In this document: positions 8,063-15,789 of the stretch, in pieces
Layout: each line of letters begins with the position of its first letter
How positions within the stretch are numbered: position 1 is the first letter of the stretch
Source of the DNA: Actinomyces sp.
GTDB lineage: Bacteria; Actinomycetota; Acidimicrobiia; Acidimicrobiales; Aldehydirespiratoraceae
DNA length: 17,236 bases
NCBI GenBank assembly: GCA_003697065.1
Contig: RFFY01000212.1
Coordinates: 1 to 17,236, forward strand
Direction of reading: 5' to 3'
Notes under the pieces: generated by a model
Told to the model about the DNA's origin: nothing
The model's input: only the letters and a program-made list of their open reading frames with translations
Databases searched by the model: none
Program-made: the position numbers and the translations under genes

Positions 8063-9357
8063 CGCTCGGCCTCCGGGGTGGTCGGGGCGGATCGGGCGCC
8101 GAGGGCGGCGTCGACCAGGCTCTCGACCAGGGGACGGATCTCGGCCACCGGCAGTTCGGTGACGAGATCGGCGAGGAAGCCCCGTACGACGAGGAGCTCG
8201 GCCTCGTCGGGGGGGACGGCCCGACTCTCGATGTAGAAGCGCTGGTCGGCGTCGATGGGGCCGACGGCCGAGGCGTGGGAGCACCGCACCTCGTTGTTTT
8301 CGATCTCGAGGTTGGGGACCGACTCGGCGAAGGCGTCGTCGGAGAGCTTCACCACCCGGTTGGTCTGGTGGGCGTCGGCGTTGCGGCCCTCGTGGGCGAT
8401 GTGGATGAGGCCCGTGTAGATGGAGCGGGCGGCGTCGTCGACGACTCCCTTGAAGACGAGGTTGGCGTTGGTGTCGGGGGCCTCGTGGTGGTGGAAGGTG
8501 CGGAAGTCGAGCACCTGGGTCCCGCGGGCGACGTAGAGCCCCCTCAGGTCGCCGGTGGCGCCCCGGCCCACGAGGCGGGTGACGTTGCGCAGGCGGGCGT
8601 AGCGGCCGCCGAAGCCGACCCCACCGCCCACGAAGGTGGCGTCACGACCGACGCGGGCGGCGACCGTCGAGACGGTCCAGCTCCCGTCGCCACCCAGACC
8701 CAGCCAGAGGTGGCGGCAGCGGGCGGCGTCGCCGACCTCGATCTCGGTGACCGAGGCCACCAGAGCGGGTGATGCGTCGGCACCGGTGTGGCGTTCGACC
8801 ACGGCGATCTCGGCGTCGCGCCCGACCCGGATCAGGACGCGGGGAGCGACGAGATGGGGGTGGGGCCGCGCCGAGGTGACGGCGTCGATCACCAGGGGGC
8901 CGTCGAGGACCGTCGAGGCCGCCACGTCGACGATCACGGGCTCGGGGGAGAACGCCTCGGCGAGGACGGTGAAGTGGTCGGCGTCGACGCCGACCACGCT
9001 TCCGGGGGCGTCGACCGTCTCGTCGTCGACGACGGCGATGCGCACACCGGCGGCGCTGTCGCCCAGCTCGACGTGGGCGACGAAGCCGTCGACGAGCACG
9101 AGCCGCGCCGCGGCCCCCGCCACGGGGTCGGGCAGGATCGGGGCGGGGTCACCGGACGGGCGGGAGGTGACGGGACGATGGGCGTCGACGTCGAGCTCGT
9201 CGATCGGGCTGTAGCGCCACTCCTCGAGCTCGGGAGACGGCACGGGGAGGTCGGCCAGCCGCTCGAGAGCCCGGCGTCGTCGGGCGGCGAGGGCCTCGGA
9301 GCCGGGGAGCTCCTCGATGGCGGACAGGGCGACAGGGGCGGTGTCGGTCGGGCTCAC
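8059..9357 (-). CDS. sufD: SufD Fe-S scaffold subunit
   Basis: SufD is the non-catalytic beta-helical subunit of the SufBCD scaffold. The C-terminal core holds the typical motifs HHHEAPDTNANLVFKGVVDD, GRNADAHQTNRVVKLSDDA and VPNLEIENNEVRCSHASAVG. The His of CSH corresponds to the SufD histidine implicated in cluster formation with SufB. The frame is open much further upstream. GTG 9357 was chosen because GGAG lies 9 nt before it, it gives a normal 432-residue protein, and the promoter palindrome lies directly upstream. It is the first gene of a four-gene unit coupled by overlaps, separated from sufB by an unknown gene and its own promoter. Confidence 0.94.
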   Translation of the reverse strand: MSPTDTAPVALSAIEELPGSEALAARRRRALERLADLPVPSPELEEWRYSPIDELDVDAHRPVTSRPSGDPAPILPDPVAGAAARLVLVDGFVAHVELGDSAAGVRIAVVDDETVDAPGSVVGVDADHFTVLAEAFSPEPVIVDVAASTVLDGPLVIDAVTSARPHPHLVAPRVLIRVGRDAEIAVVERHTGADASPALVASVTEIEVGDAARCRHLWLGLGGDGSWTVSTVAARVGRDATFVGGGVGFGGRYARLRNVTRLVGRGATGDLRGLYVARGTQVLDFRTFHHHEAPDTNANLVFKGVVDDAARSIYTGLIHIAHEGRNADAHQTNRVVKLSDDAFAESVPNLEIENNEVRCSHASAVGPIDADQRFYIESRAVPPDEAELLVVRGFLADLVTELPVAEIRPLVESLVDAALGARSAPTTPEAER

Positions 9358-9412
9358 GGCCTGGATCTCCGGCGTCGTCGTCGGGGGCCGGGACCGGCCC
9401 GGCCGGGGATTT

Positions 9413-9440
9413 AGCCTATCCGCATAGTGCGAATAGGCAA
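9413..9440 (-). promoter_or_regulatory. sufD promoter with suf operator palindrome, copy 2
   Basis: On the - strand, TTGCCT (9440-9435) and TAGGCT (9418-9413) form a -35/-10 pair with a 16-bp spacer. A near-perfect 25-bp palindrome covers both: GCCTAT (9414-9419) and ATAGGC (9433-9438) as outer arms, CGCA (9421-9424) and TGCG (9428-9431) as inner arms, one mismatched pair and a 3-bp centre. It includes the CTAT-N5-TAGG element (9427-9415) shared with sufC1 and sufB. A dimeric regulator bound here would block the promoter. Confidence 0.7.
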
Positions 9441-9490
9441 CGGGCGATCCGGCGGACAGGCACCGCGCCGGCGTGGTCCGGCGCCGGCGC

Positions 9491-9952
9491 TCAGCGTCGC
9501 CCGTGGCGGTAGCGGTCCCGCAGGTACTCGAGCAGGCCGCGACGCCGGCGTCCGCGTCGACGGACCCGTCGTCGTCGCCCGCCGACGGCGGGCGAGGTGG
9601 CCTTCGCACGCCGACGGCCCGGGACCAGGCGGCCCAGGCCCCGCCGCCGCGCCCTTTCGGCCTCGATCTCGGCGAGGACCCGGGGGCCGGCCTCGTTGAC
9701 GATGTCCTCGGCGGCGTCGAGGAGGGCGGCCACCGACTCGTCACCGAGGCTGTCGGGCTCGGCGGGCGTCGGCGGGGTGACGAGGGTGCCGTGGGACCAG
9801 TTCACGTCGGCGAGACGCCGCTGGTAGGCCGGACAGTCGTCGGGGCAGCGCCAGGGCGCCTCCGGCGCCAGGTCGAGGTCGCACTTGCGCACCGTCTCGC
9901 CGTTGGCGTAGGTGCGGGACTCGAAGAACTTGCAGTCCTGGCGCATCGGCAT
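9491..9952 (-). CDS. Unknown four-cysteine protein downstream of sufB
   Basis: This 153-residue protein lies between sufB and sufD on the same strand, 59 nt after the sufB stop. The N-terminal 45 residues hold four cysteines, C7, C24, C36 and C40, in CKFFES, VRKCDLD and WRCPDDCPAYQRR. They could bind zinc or an Fe-S cluster. The middle is helical and acidic. The last 50 residues are extremely Arg-rich (GRRRRVRRRGRRRRG), suggesting nucleic-acid or membrane-surface contact. The start is ATG 9952, or ATG 9946 two codons on; neither has a strong ribosome-binding site. I do not recognise the family. Its place suggests a SUF accessory protein or client. Confidence 0.75.
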   Translation of the reverse strand: MPMRQDCKFFESRTYANGETVRKCDLDLAPEAPWRCPDDCPAYQRRLADVNWSHGTLVTPPTPAEPDSLGDESVAALLDAAEDIVNEAGPRVLAEIEAERARRRGLGRLVPGRRRAKATSPAVGGRRRRVRRRGRRRRGLLEYLRDRYRHGRR

Positions 9953-10011
9953 GCGACCAGTGTGCCCCACCGGAAAGCGGTGACGGGGGCGCTCCCGCGT
10001 CCCGGCGGGTT

Positions 10012-11415
10012 TCAGCCGACCGAACCCTCCATCTGGAGCTCGATGAGGCGCGACCACTCGACGGCGTACTCCATGGGCAGGGTGCGGGTGACCGGCTCGA
10101 TGAAGCCGTTGACGATCATGCCCATGGCCTGTTCTTCGGTGAGGCCCCGGCTGCGCAGGTAGAAGAGCTGCTCGTCGGCCACCCGCGACACGGTGGCCTC
10201 GTGGCCCACCACGGCATCGCCCGACCCGATCTCCATGTAGGGGTAGGTGTCGGAGATCGAGTCGCCGTCGAGGATGAGGGCGTCGCACTGGACGTGGCTG
10301 CGGCAGCCCCGCACATCGGGCTCGACCCGCACCAGTCCCCGGTAGGAGCTGCGCCCCCCGTCCTTGGAGATCGACTTGGAGACGATCTTGGAGCTCGTCT
10401 CGGGGGCGGCGTGGGTCATCTTGGCGCCCGTGTCCTGGTGCTGGCCCCGGCCGGCGTAGGCGACCGACAGGACCTCGCCGGAGGCCTTGGGGCCGACCAT
10501 GACCACCGCCGGGTACTTCATGGTCAGGCGCGAGCCGATGTTGCCGTCGATCCACTCCATGTGGCCCTCGGCTTCGACCCGGGCCCGCTTGGTGACCAGG
10601 TTGTAGACGTTGTCGGACCAGTTCTGGATGGTGGTGTAGGTGACCCGGGCCGAGGGGCGCACGACGATCTCGACCACCGCCGAGTGCAGGGAGTCGGTGG
10701 AGTAGGTCGGCGCCGAGCAGCCCTCGATGTAGTGCACCTTGGATCCCTCGTCGGCGATGATGAGGGTGCGCTCGAACTGGCCCATGTTCTCGGCGTTGAT
10801 CCGGAAGTAGGCCTGCAGGGGCATGTCGACTTCGACACCGGGCGGCACGTAGATGAAGGACCCGCCCGACCACACCGCCGAGTTGAGGGCGGCGAACTTG
10901 TTGTCGTTGGGCGGGATGATGCGGCCGAACCAGCGCTTGACGATGTCGGGGTACTCGCGCAGGGCGGTGTCCATGTCGCAGAACAGCACGCCGAGGCGCT
11001 CGAGGTCCTCGCGGTTGCGGTGGTAGACGACCTCGGACTCGTACTGGGCGGTGACCCCGGCGAGGTACTTGCGCTCGGCTTCGGGGATCCCCAGCTTCTC
11101 GTAGGTGTTCTTGATGGAGTCGGGCACCGACTCCCAGTCGTCGGCGAGACCCTCGGTGGGCTTGATGTAGTAGTAGATGTCGTCGAAGTCGATGCCGCTG
11201 AGGTCGCCGCCCCAGCCCGGCATGGGGCGTCGCAGGAAGCGCCGGTAGGACTTGAGACGGAAGTCGAGCATCCAGCGGGGCTCGCCCTTGAGCCAGGACA
11301 TCTCGCGGATGATGTCCTCGTCGAGGCCCTTCTTGGGCTTGAAGACGTAGTCCTCCTCGTCGTGCCAACCGAGGCGGTAGCGGCTGAGATCGACACCGAT
11401 GTCGGTGGAGGTCAT
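10012..11415 (-). CDS. sufB: SufB Fe-S scaffold subunit
   Basis: SufB is the core scaffold subunit on which the nascent cluster forms, with SufD and SufC. The 467-residue protein matches family length and keeps its hallmark segments: GVEVDMPLQAYFRINAENMG, the ISDTYPYMEIG strand, GHEATVSRVADEQLFYLRSR and the C-terminal LIELQMEGSVG. The cysteine in HVQCDALILDGDS corresponds to the conserved cluster/sulfur-accepting SufB cysteine. The start is ATG 11415, with AGAGGAG 5 nt upstream. It leads its own unit with the four-cysteine protein, behind a leader of up to 63 nt after the shared suf element. Confidence 0.97.
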   Translation of the reverse strand: MTSTDIGVDLSRYRLGWHDEEDYVFKPKKGLDEDIIREMSWLKGEPRWMLDFRLKSYRRFLRRPMPGWGGDLSGIDFDDIYYYIKPTEGLADDWESVPDSIKNTYEKLGIPEAERKYLAGVTAQYESEVVYHRNREDLERLGVLFCDMDTALREYPDIVKRWFGRIIPPNDNKFAALNSAVWSGGSFIYVPPGVEVDMPLQAYFRINAENMGQFERTLIIADEGSKVHYIEGCSAPTYSTDSLHSAVVEIVVRPSARVTYTTIQNWSDNVYNLVTKRARVEAEGHMEWIDGNIGSRLTMKYPAVVMVGPKASGEVLSVAYAGRGQHQDTGAKMTHAAPETSSKIVSKSISKDGGRSSYRGLVRVEPDVRGCRSHVQCDALILDGDSISDTYPYMEIGSGDAVVGHEATVSRVADEQLFYLRSRGLTEEQAMGMIVNGFIEPVTRTLPMEYAVEWSRLIELQMEGSVG

Positions 11416-11474
11416 GGCGTCTCCTCTGGGACGGGTCCTCTGGGTGGGTCGCGAGGCGGCGGGGGCCGGCGAAT

Positions 11475-11491
11475 TTCTCCTACGGCGATAG
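11475..11491 (-). promoter_or_regulatory. suf operator/promoter element, copy 3 (sufB)
   Basis: On the - strand, CTAT (11491-11488), five bases, TAGG (11482-11479), then AGAAAT downstream. Spacing and orientation match the copies at sufC1 and sufD. The sequence stands out as A/T-rich against the surrounding GC. A definite -35/-10 pair cannot be assigned; TTGTTA just upstream is one candidate -35. Confidence 0.55.
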
Positions 11492-11517
11492 TAACAACTC
11501 CCGACGGCGTCCCCACG

Positions 11518-11538
11518 GCGCCGCCGCCGCGGCGGCGC
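11518..11538 (-). terminator. Hairpin terminator abutting the LMW phosphatase stop codon
   Basis: Eight-base arms GCGCCGCC and GGCGGCGC (sense - strand) are exact complements around a 5-nt loop, beginning at the base after the stop. No T-run follows. It would shield the sufB promoter from read-through of the upstream four-gene unit. Confidence 0.5.
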
Positions 11539-12183
11539 TCAGGGCCGGGTCAGACCCTCGATCAGGCCGGCGGCGAGGGCGGCCAGGCGCTCGGCGGTGC
11601 GGCGGTGCACGGCGAGGGACCGGCCGTGGGGGTCGGGTACCTCGTCGGGGCCCTGGCCCAGCAGGTCGGCGGTCGGACGCCGCCGGGCGACCGCCGCCGC
11701 CCGGGCCGTGGGGTCGCCGGCGGTGCGCCGGCGGGTGGCGTCGTCGAGGGCCTCGAGACCGGCGACCAGCCCGCCCAGGGTGTGGACGCGGGTGACGGTG
11801 TCGGGTTCGTCGACGAGGGTGACGACCCGACGGGCCAGCTCGCGTTCGACAGCGACGACGAGCTCGTGGGAGCGGACCAGTTCGGGGGTCACGACCCGAC
11901 TGCGGTGGTCGCTGATGTCCAGACCCCGTTCGGCCATCACCCGGACCGCCGCGCCGCTGGCCGGTTCGCCGTCGACCCAGAAACCGGCGGAGGAGGCCCT
12001 CACCTCGAGGCCCCGCCGGCGTGCCTCCGCCTCGACCAGGGCGACCGTCATCGGGGAACGGCAGATGTTGCCCCGGCACACCACCAGGATCGCCGGCAGG
12101 ACCACCGGCGGGCCGGCGTCGGCGTCGGCGTCGGAGGCCTCGGCGCTCGAGCCGGGGCCCCGGTCGGGGTCGGGGGGCATCAT
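11539..12183 (-). CDS. Low-molecular-weight protein-tyrosine phosphatase
   Basis: This cytoplasmic phosphatase has the LMW-PTP phosphate loop VVCRGNICRSP, with nucleophile C36 and R42 (C-x5-R), and the general acid D184 in VPDPHG near the C terminus. In bacteria such enzymes dephosphorylate tyrosine or arginine residues; some relatives are arsenate reductases. At 214 residues it is longer than the usual 150-170, with a 30-residue Asp/Ala/Pro-rich N terminus of low complexity. A later start is therefore possible, though none with a clear ribosome-binding site was found. It follows the gamma-carbonic anhydrase gene by 10 nt and is the last gene of its unit. Confidence 0.88.
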   Translation of the reverse strand: MMPPDPDRGPGSSAEASDADADAGPPVVLPAILVVCRGNICRSPMTVALVEAEARRRGLEVRASSAGFWVDGEPASGAAVRVMAERGLDISDHRSRVVTPELVRSHELVVAVERELARRVVTLVDEPDTVTRVHTLGGLVAGLEALDDATRRRTAGDPTARAAAVARRRPTADLLGQGPDEVPDPHGRSLAVHRRTAERLAALAAGLIEGLTRP

Positions 12184-12193
12184 CGCCGCCGGC

Positions 12194-12712
12194 TCAGTCG
12201 AGACGCCGCAGCCCGTGGCGGTAGCGGCGACCCCGTTCCACGTACACCACGGCGTTGAAGCGGTTGGCGTCGGGGTCGACGGCGTCGGGACGGACCTTGG
12301 CCGGCACGCCGAGGGCCATGGCCCGTTCGGGGACCACCTGGCCGTTGGTGACCACGGCGTTGGCGCCGACGAGGGCGTGGGGTCCGACCCGGGCGTCGTG
12401 GAGCACGACCGACGCCGTGCCCACCAGGGAGTTGTCGGCGATGGTGCATCCCTCGAGATGGGCCAGGTGCCCGATCGTGCAGCCCTCGCCCACGATCGTG
12501 TCGTGGGCGGGGGTGCAGTGCACCACGACCCCGTCCTGGATGTTCGACCGGGCACCGATGCGGATGGCGCCGTCGTCGCCGCGCAGCACGGCGTTGGGCC
12601 ACACACTGGCCTCGGGTCCGATCTCGACGTCGCCGATGACGATCGCCGTCGGGTCGACGTAGGCGGAGGGGTCGATGCGCGGGGCGCGTCCCTCGAAGGC
12701 GTAGAGCGCCAT
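12194..12712 (-). CDS. Gamma-carbonic-anhydrase-like left-handed beta-helix protein
   Basis: The 172-residue protein shows the hexapeptide-repeat pattern of a left-handed beta helix and the family motifs VWPNAVLRGD, SNIQDGVVVHCTP and CTIGHLAHLEGCTI. Canonical gamma-class enzymes bind zinc with one His in the first motif (H65 here) and two five apart in the last (GHxxxxHG). H82 is present, but the position five later is E87; another His, H85, sits three after H82. Catalysis may therefore differ from the classical enzyme. ATG 12712 shares a base with the flavin reductase stop (TGATG), with GGGAG just upstream; GTG 12715 is an alternative. Confidence 0.9.
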   Translation of the reverse strand: MALYAFEGRAPRIDPSAYVDPTAIVIGDVEIGPEASVWPNAVLRGDDGAIRIGARSNIQDGVVVHCTPAHDTIVGEGCTIGHLAHLEGCTIADNSLVGTASVVLHDARVGPHALVGANAVVTNGQVVPERAMALGVPAKVRPDAVDPDANRFNAVVYVERGRRYRHGLRRLD

Positions 12713-13248
12713 CACAGCTCCCGGAAGGTGCCGTAGCCGCCCTTGTAGAACAAGAGGGGCCCGGCCCCGCCCGCCGTGTCGTCGGTGCCGAGGGCCCGGA
12801 CCCGACCGACGACGATCTCGTGGTCGCCGCCGTCGAAGACGGCGTGGATGTCGCAGTCGATCCAGGCCAGCGAGCCCTCGATGACGGGGGCGCCCGTGGC
12901 CTCGGTGCGCACGGTGACGCCGGCGAACTTGTCCTCGCCACTGCGGGCGAAGATGTCGCAGACGTGCTTTTGGTCGGCGCCGAGCACGTTGACGCAGAAG
13001 CGGCCCCCCTGGCGGATGGCCTGCCAGCTGGTGGAGGTGCGTCCGGGGCAGAACATGACGAGGGGCGGATCGAGCGAGACGCTGGCGAAGGACCCGATGG
13101 CCATCCCCACGTGCCCGTCGGGCCCCACCCCGGTCACGACGGTGACCCCGGTCGGAAAGTGTCCCAGGACCCGGCGGAACTCGCCGGGGTCGATCGGGTC
13201 GGTACCGGTTCCGTCACCGGCGGAAGGGTCGGCGGCGGTGTCGTTCAT
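12712..13248 (-). CDS. Flavin reductase-domain protein (HpaC/flavin-binding split-barrel type)
   Basis: The 178-residue protein has the FMN-binding split-barrel pattern of NAD(P)H:flavin reductases that feed reduced flavin to two-component monooxygenases. Family segments include FRRVLGHFPTGVTVVTG, GMAIGSFASVSLDPPLVMFC, GRFCVNVLGADQ and the late DHEIVVGRVRAL strand with its His. ATG 13248 is preceded by GAGGAG at good spacing; the N-terminal 25 residues are low complexity. It is coupled to the gamma-carbonic anhydrase gene and lies 67 nt after the metallo-beta-lactamase gene. No monooxygenase partner is in the window, so its flavin acceptor is unknown. Confidence 0.9.
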   Translation of the reverse strand: MNDTAADPSAGDGTGTDPIDPGEFRRVLGHFPTGVTVVTGVGPDGHVGMAIGSFASVSLDPPLVMFCPGRTSTSWQAIRQGGRFCVNVLGADQKHVCDIFARSGEDKFAGVTVRTEATGAPVIEGSLAWIDCDIHAVFDGGDHEIVVGRVRALGTDDTAGGAGPLLFYKGGYGTFREL

Positions 13249-13315
13249 CGCGCTCCTCGTCTCGCGGGGTGGTGTCGTCGCCCGGTGAACCCGGCGCGTC
13301 TCCGGGGTGAGCGTC

Positions 13316-14182
13316 TCACAGGGTGATCTTGAGGCCCTCGGCGGCGGCCGACACCACGATGCCATGACGACGGCCCCGTTCGGCGGCTTCGGCGCAGAGC
13401 ACGTCGAGGGCGTCGTCGTGGCGGCCGGGATCGTGGTGGAAGAGCACCAGGTGGTGCACGCCGGCCCGGCGGGCCACCTCGACGGCGTAGCGCGCCGTGC
13501 AGTGACCCCAGTCGGCCCGGTCGACGAGCTCGGCGGGGGTGAACTGGGCGTCGTGGATCAGCAGGTCGGCACCCTCGCAGAGTTCGAGGACCCCCTCGTC
13601 GACGTGGTCGGGGTCGCCGACGGGCTCCTGGTGGTCGCTCACGTAGGCGACGCACCGGCCGGCACGCTCGACCCGGTAGCCGTTGGTGGTGTCGGTGTGG
13701 GGCACGGGGCGGACGGTGACGGTGGCGTCGGCGACCTCGACGGTCTCGTGGTGCACGTCGTGAAAGACGATGGTGCCGGCCAGCTCGTCGGGTTCGATGG
13801 GAAAGAAGGGCGGACACATGAAGCGGGCGAAGGCCTCGCCCATCGGCTCGCCGGCGTGGCCGGGTCCGTAGACGTCGAGCCGGGTGTCGGCCCGGTGCAG
13901 GGGTACGAAGAAGGGCAGGCCCTGGACGTGATCCCAGTGGAGGTGGGAGACGAAGGCGTGGATGCGGTGGGGTCCGGGCCCGAAGGTGGCGCCCCAGGGT
14001 CGCAGCCCGGTGCCCAGATCGAACACGAAGGGGTCCGCGCCCGGCACCTCGAGCGACACGCAGCTCGTGTTGCCCCCGTAGCGGCGCACGGTCGGGCAGC
14101 TGCACGGCGTCGAGCCCCGGACCCCGTGGAAGGCGACGGTCAGGCCGCCCTGGCGCTGGTGCAGGTCCCCCCGGTGCGACAT
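13316..14182 (-). CDS. Metallo-beta-lactamase-fold hydrolase
   Basis: The 288-residue enzyme opens with HGVRGSTPCSCP and RYGGNTSCV. These mark a subgroup of MBL proteins related to RNase Z and cyclic-nucleotide phosphodiesterases. The metal motif SHLHWDH (H80, H82, D84, H85) is intact; further ligands are likely in VSDHQE, IHDAQFT and the late LFHHDPG. Substrate is unknown; a phosphodiester is a fair guess from the subgroup. The start is ATG 14182 with GAGG 5 nt upstream, and TAGCGT (14198-14193 on the - strand) is a possible -10. It is divergent from the thioredoxin/selenoprotein operon and shares its regulatory gap. Confidence 0.9.
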   Translation of the reverse strand: MSHRGDLHQRQGGLTVAFHGVRGSTPCSCPTVRRYGGNTSCVSLEVPGADPFVFDLGTGLRPWGATFGPGPHRIHAFVSHLHWDHVQGLPFFVPLHRADTRLDVYGPGHAGEPMGEAFARFMCPPFFPIEPDELAGTIVFHDVHHETVEVADATVTVRPVPHTDTTNGYRVERAGRCVAYVSDHQEPVGDPDHVDEGVLELCEGADLLIHDAQFTPAELVDRADWGHCTARYAVEVARRAGVHHLVLFHHDPGRHDDALDVLCAEAAERGRRHGIVVSAAAEGLKITL

Positions 14183-14213
14183 GCGGGCCTCGACGCTAGT
14201 CGGCGCCCGCCTC

Positions 14214-14256
14214 CCGACTCCAGAGTCTGTGACCGATTGCACACTCTGCGTGTCGG
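14214..14256. promoter_or_regulatory. CRP/FNR-type site within a larger inverted repeat
   Basis: At 14228-14243, TGTGA-CCGATT-GCACA matches the CRP/FNR-family pattern TGTGA-N6-TCACA except for one base. It sits inside a longer inverted repeat: CCGAC (14214-14218) with GTCGG (14252-14256), and CAGAG (14221-14225) with CTCTG (14244-14248). The site is 39 nt from one divergent start and 54 nt from the other at its nearer arms plus leaders, suited to controlling either or both genes. Confidence 0.5.
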
Positions 14257-14297
14257 GCTTCTGGGCTCCTCCACGCCCATGTGGCACAGTGACGGCG

Positions 14298-15746
14298 ATG
14301 ACGGCCGAGACGCGCCCACCACTCCCCGACGGCCTGGTGGCGGTGGTCAAGCGCGACTGCCCGACCTGTGTGCTCATCGCCCCCGTTCTCGAGACCCTGG
14401 CCGCCGCCGGCGAGCTGACCGTGTACACCCAGGACGACCCCGCCTTCCCCGCCGAGGCCGACTGGGTCCGCGACGACACCGACCTGGCGGTGTCGTGGCA
14501 TCACGACATCGAGACGGTCCCGACCCTGCTGCGGGTCGTCGACGGGGTCGAGACCGAGCGCCTCGTGGGCTGGTCCCGGCCGGCCTGGGAGGCCTTCTGC
14601 GGGACGGCCCCCCTCGGCGAGGACCTGCCCGAGCACCGGCCCGGCTGCGGCTCGCTCAGCGTCGATCCGGGTCGCGTCGACGAGCTCCGCGCCCGCTACG
14701 GAGGCACCGGCCTGCGGAGCCGCCGGATCGAGATCGCCCGCCTCGAAGACGAGTGGGAAGCGGCCTACGACAGGGGATGGAGCGACGGGCTGCCCGTCGT
14801 GCCGCCCACCGAGACCCGCGTCCTGCGCATGCTCGAGGGCACCAGCCGCTCCCCCGACGAGATCGTCGCCGTCGTCCCACCCGACCTCGTGGAGTGCACG
14901 GTCGAGAAGGTGGCGATCAACGCCGTGATGGCGGGCTGTCGGCCCGAGTACCTACCCGTCGTCCTCGCCGCCGTCGAGGCCGTCTGCACCGACGAGTTCA
15001 ACATGCACGGACTGCTCGCCACCACGATGGGGGTCGGGCCCGTGATCGTGGTCAACGGCCCCATCCGGCACCGCATCGGTATGAACGCCGGCATCAACGT
15101 GCTGGGCCAGGGCAACCGGGCCAACTCCACCATCGGCCGGGCGCTCCAGCTCGTGGTGCGCAACGTCGGCGGCGGCCGTCCCGGCGGTGTCGACCGGGCC
15201 ACCCAGGGCCAGCCCGGCAAGATCGGGCTGTGCTTCCCCGAAGACGAGGAGGGCTCGCCGTGGGAACCCCTGTCGGTGTGGCGGGGGATGGAGCCCGGCG
15301 TCTCGACGGTCACCGTCTTCGCCGGTGAGGCACCCCGCATCATCGTCGATCAGCTCTCCCGCACCCCCGAGTCCCTGGTCGCCCACTTCGCCGAGGCCCT
15401 GCGCAGCGTCGTGTCGCCCCGCCTCATCCAGGGCTTCGACGCCCTGCTCGTGCTGTCGCCCGAGCACATGGCCCGCTTCCGCGACGCCGGCTGGAGCCGC
15501 CAGGACTTCCTGGCCGCCCTCACCGAGGCGTCGATGATCGACACCGACACCATCGTGCGCGGCGCCGGAGGCATCGCCGAGGGGGTCCCCGAGGGCCTGG
15601 CCGGCCTGCGCCTGCCGAAGTTCCGCGAGGGCGGCCTGCTCGTCGTGCACGCCGGGGGCGGGGCGGGCCTGTTCTCGTCGGTCATCGGGGGCTGGGTCAA
15701 CGGCGCCACCGGCTCGGACCCCGTCACCCGCGAGATCCGTCCCTGA
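14298..15746 (+). CDS. Thioredoxin-fold fusion protein, partner of the UGSC selenoprotein
   Basis: Residues 10-110 look like a thioredoxin fold: beta strand GLVAVVKR, redox motif C21-P-T-C24, and a likely cis-proline in ETVPTLL (P75). The remaining ~370 residues form a second domain that I do not recognise, with a notable conserved-looking core VEKVAINAVMAGCRPEY and the Gly/Asn-rich GMNAGINVLGQGNRANSTIG. There is no signal peptide or membrane segment, so it is cytoplasmic. ATG 14298 was chosen because the longer frame would run through the operator. The stop lies 43 nt before the selenoprotein, on the same strand. A role in reducing or loading that selenoprotein is inferred from context. Confidence 0.8.
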   Translation: MTAETRPPLPDGLVAVVKRDCPTCVLIAPVLETLAAAGELTVYTQDDPAFPAEADWVRDDTDLAVSWHHDIETVPTLLRVVDGVETERLVGWSRPAWEAFCGTAPLGEDLPEHRPGCGSLSVDPGRVDELRARYGGTGLRSRRIEIARLEDEWEAAYDRGWSDGLPVVPPTETRVLRMLEGTSRSPDEIVAVVPPDLVECTVEKVAINAVMAGCRPEYLPVVLAAVEAVCTDEFNMHGLLATTMGVGPVIVVNGPIRHRIGMNAGINVLGQGNRANSTIGRALQLVVRNVGGGRPGGVDRATQGQPGKIGLCFPEDEEGSPWEPLSVWRGMEPGVSTVTVFAGEAPRIIVDQLSRTPESLVAHFAEALRSVVSPRLIQGFDALLVLSPEHMARFRDAGWSRQDFLAALTEASMIDTDTIVRGAGGIAEGVPEGLAGLRLPKFREGGLLVVHAGGGAGLFSSVIGGWVNGATGSDPVTREIRP

Positions 15747-15789
15747 CCCGGCGCCACCAGCCGACCACCACCACCATCGGAGGACGACC

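Noticed and set aside
10201..12258. Long + strand open frame (685 codons) opposite sufB and the LMW phosphatase
   Set aside because: It is a GC-rich shadow frame of real genes on the other strand, with biased His/Gly/Asp/Val composition and no recognisable domain.
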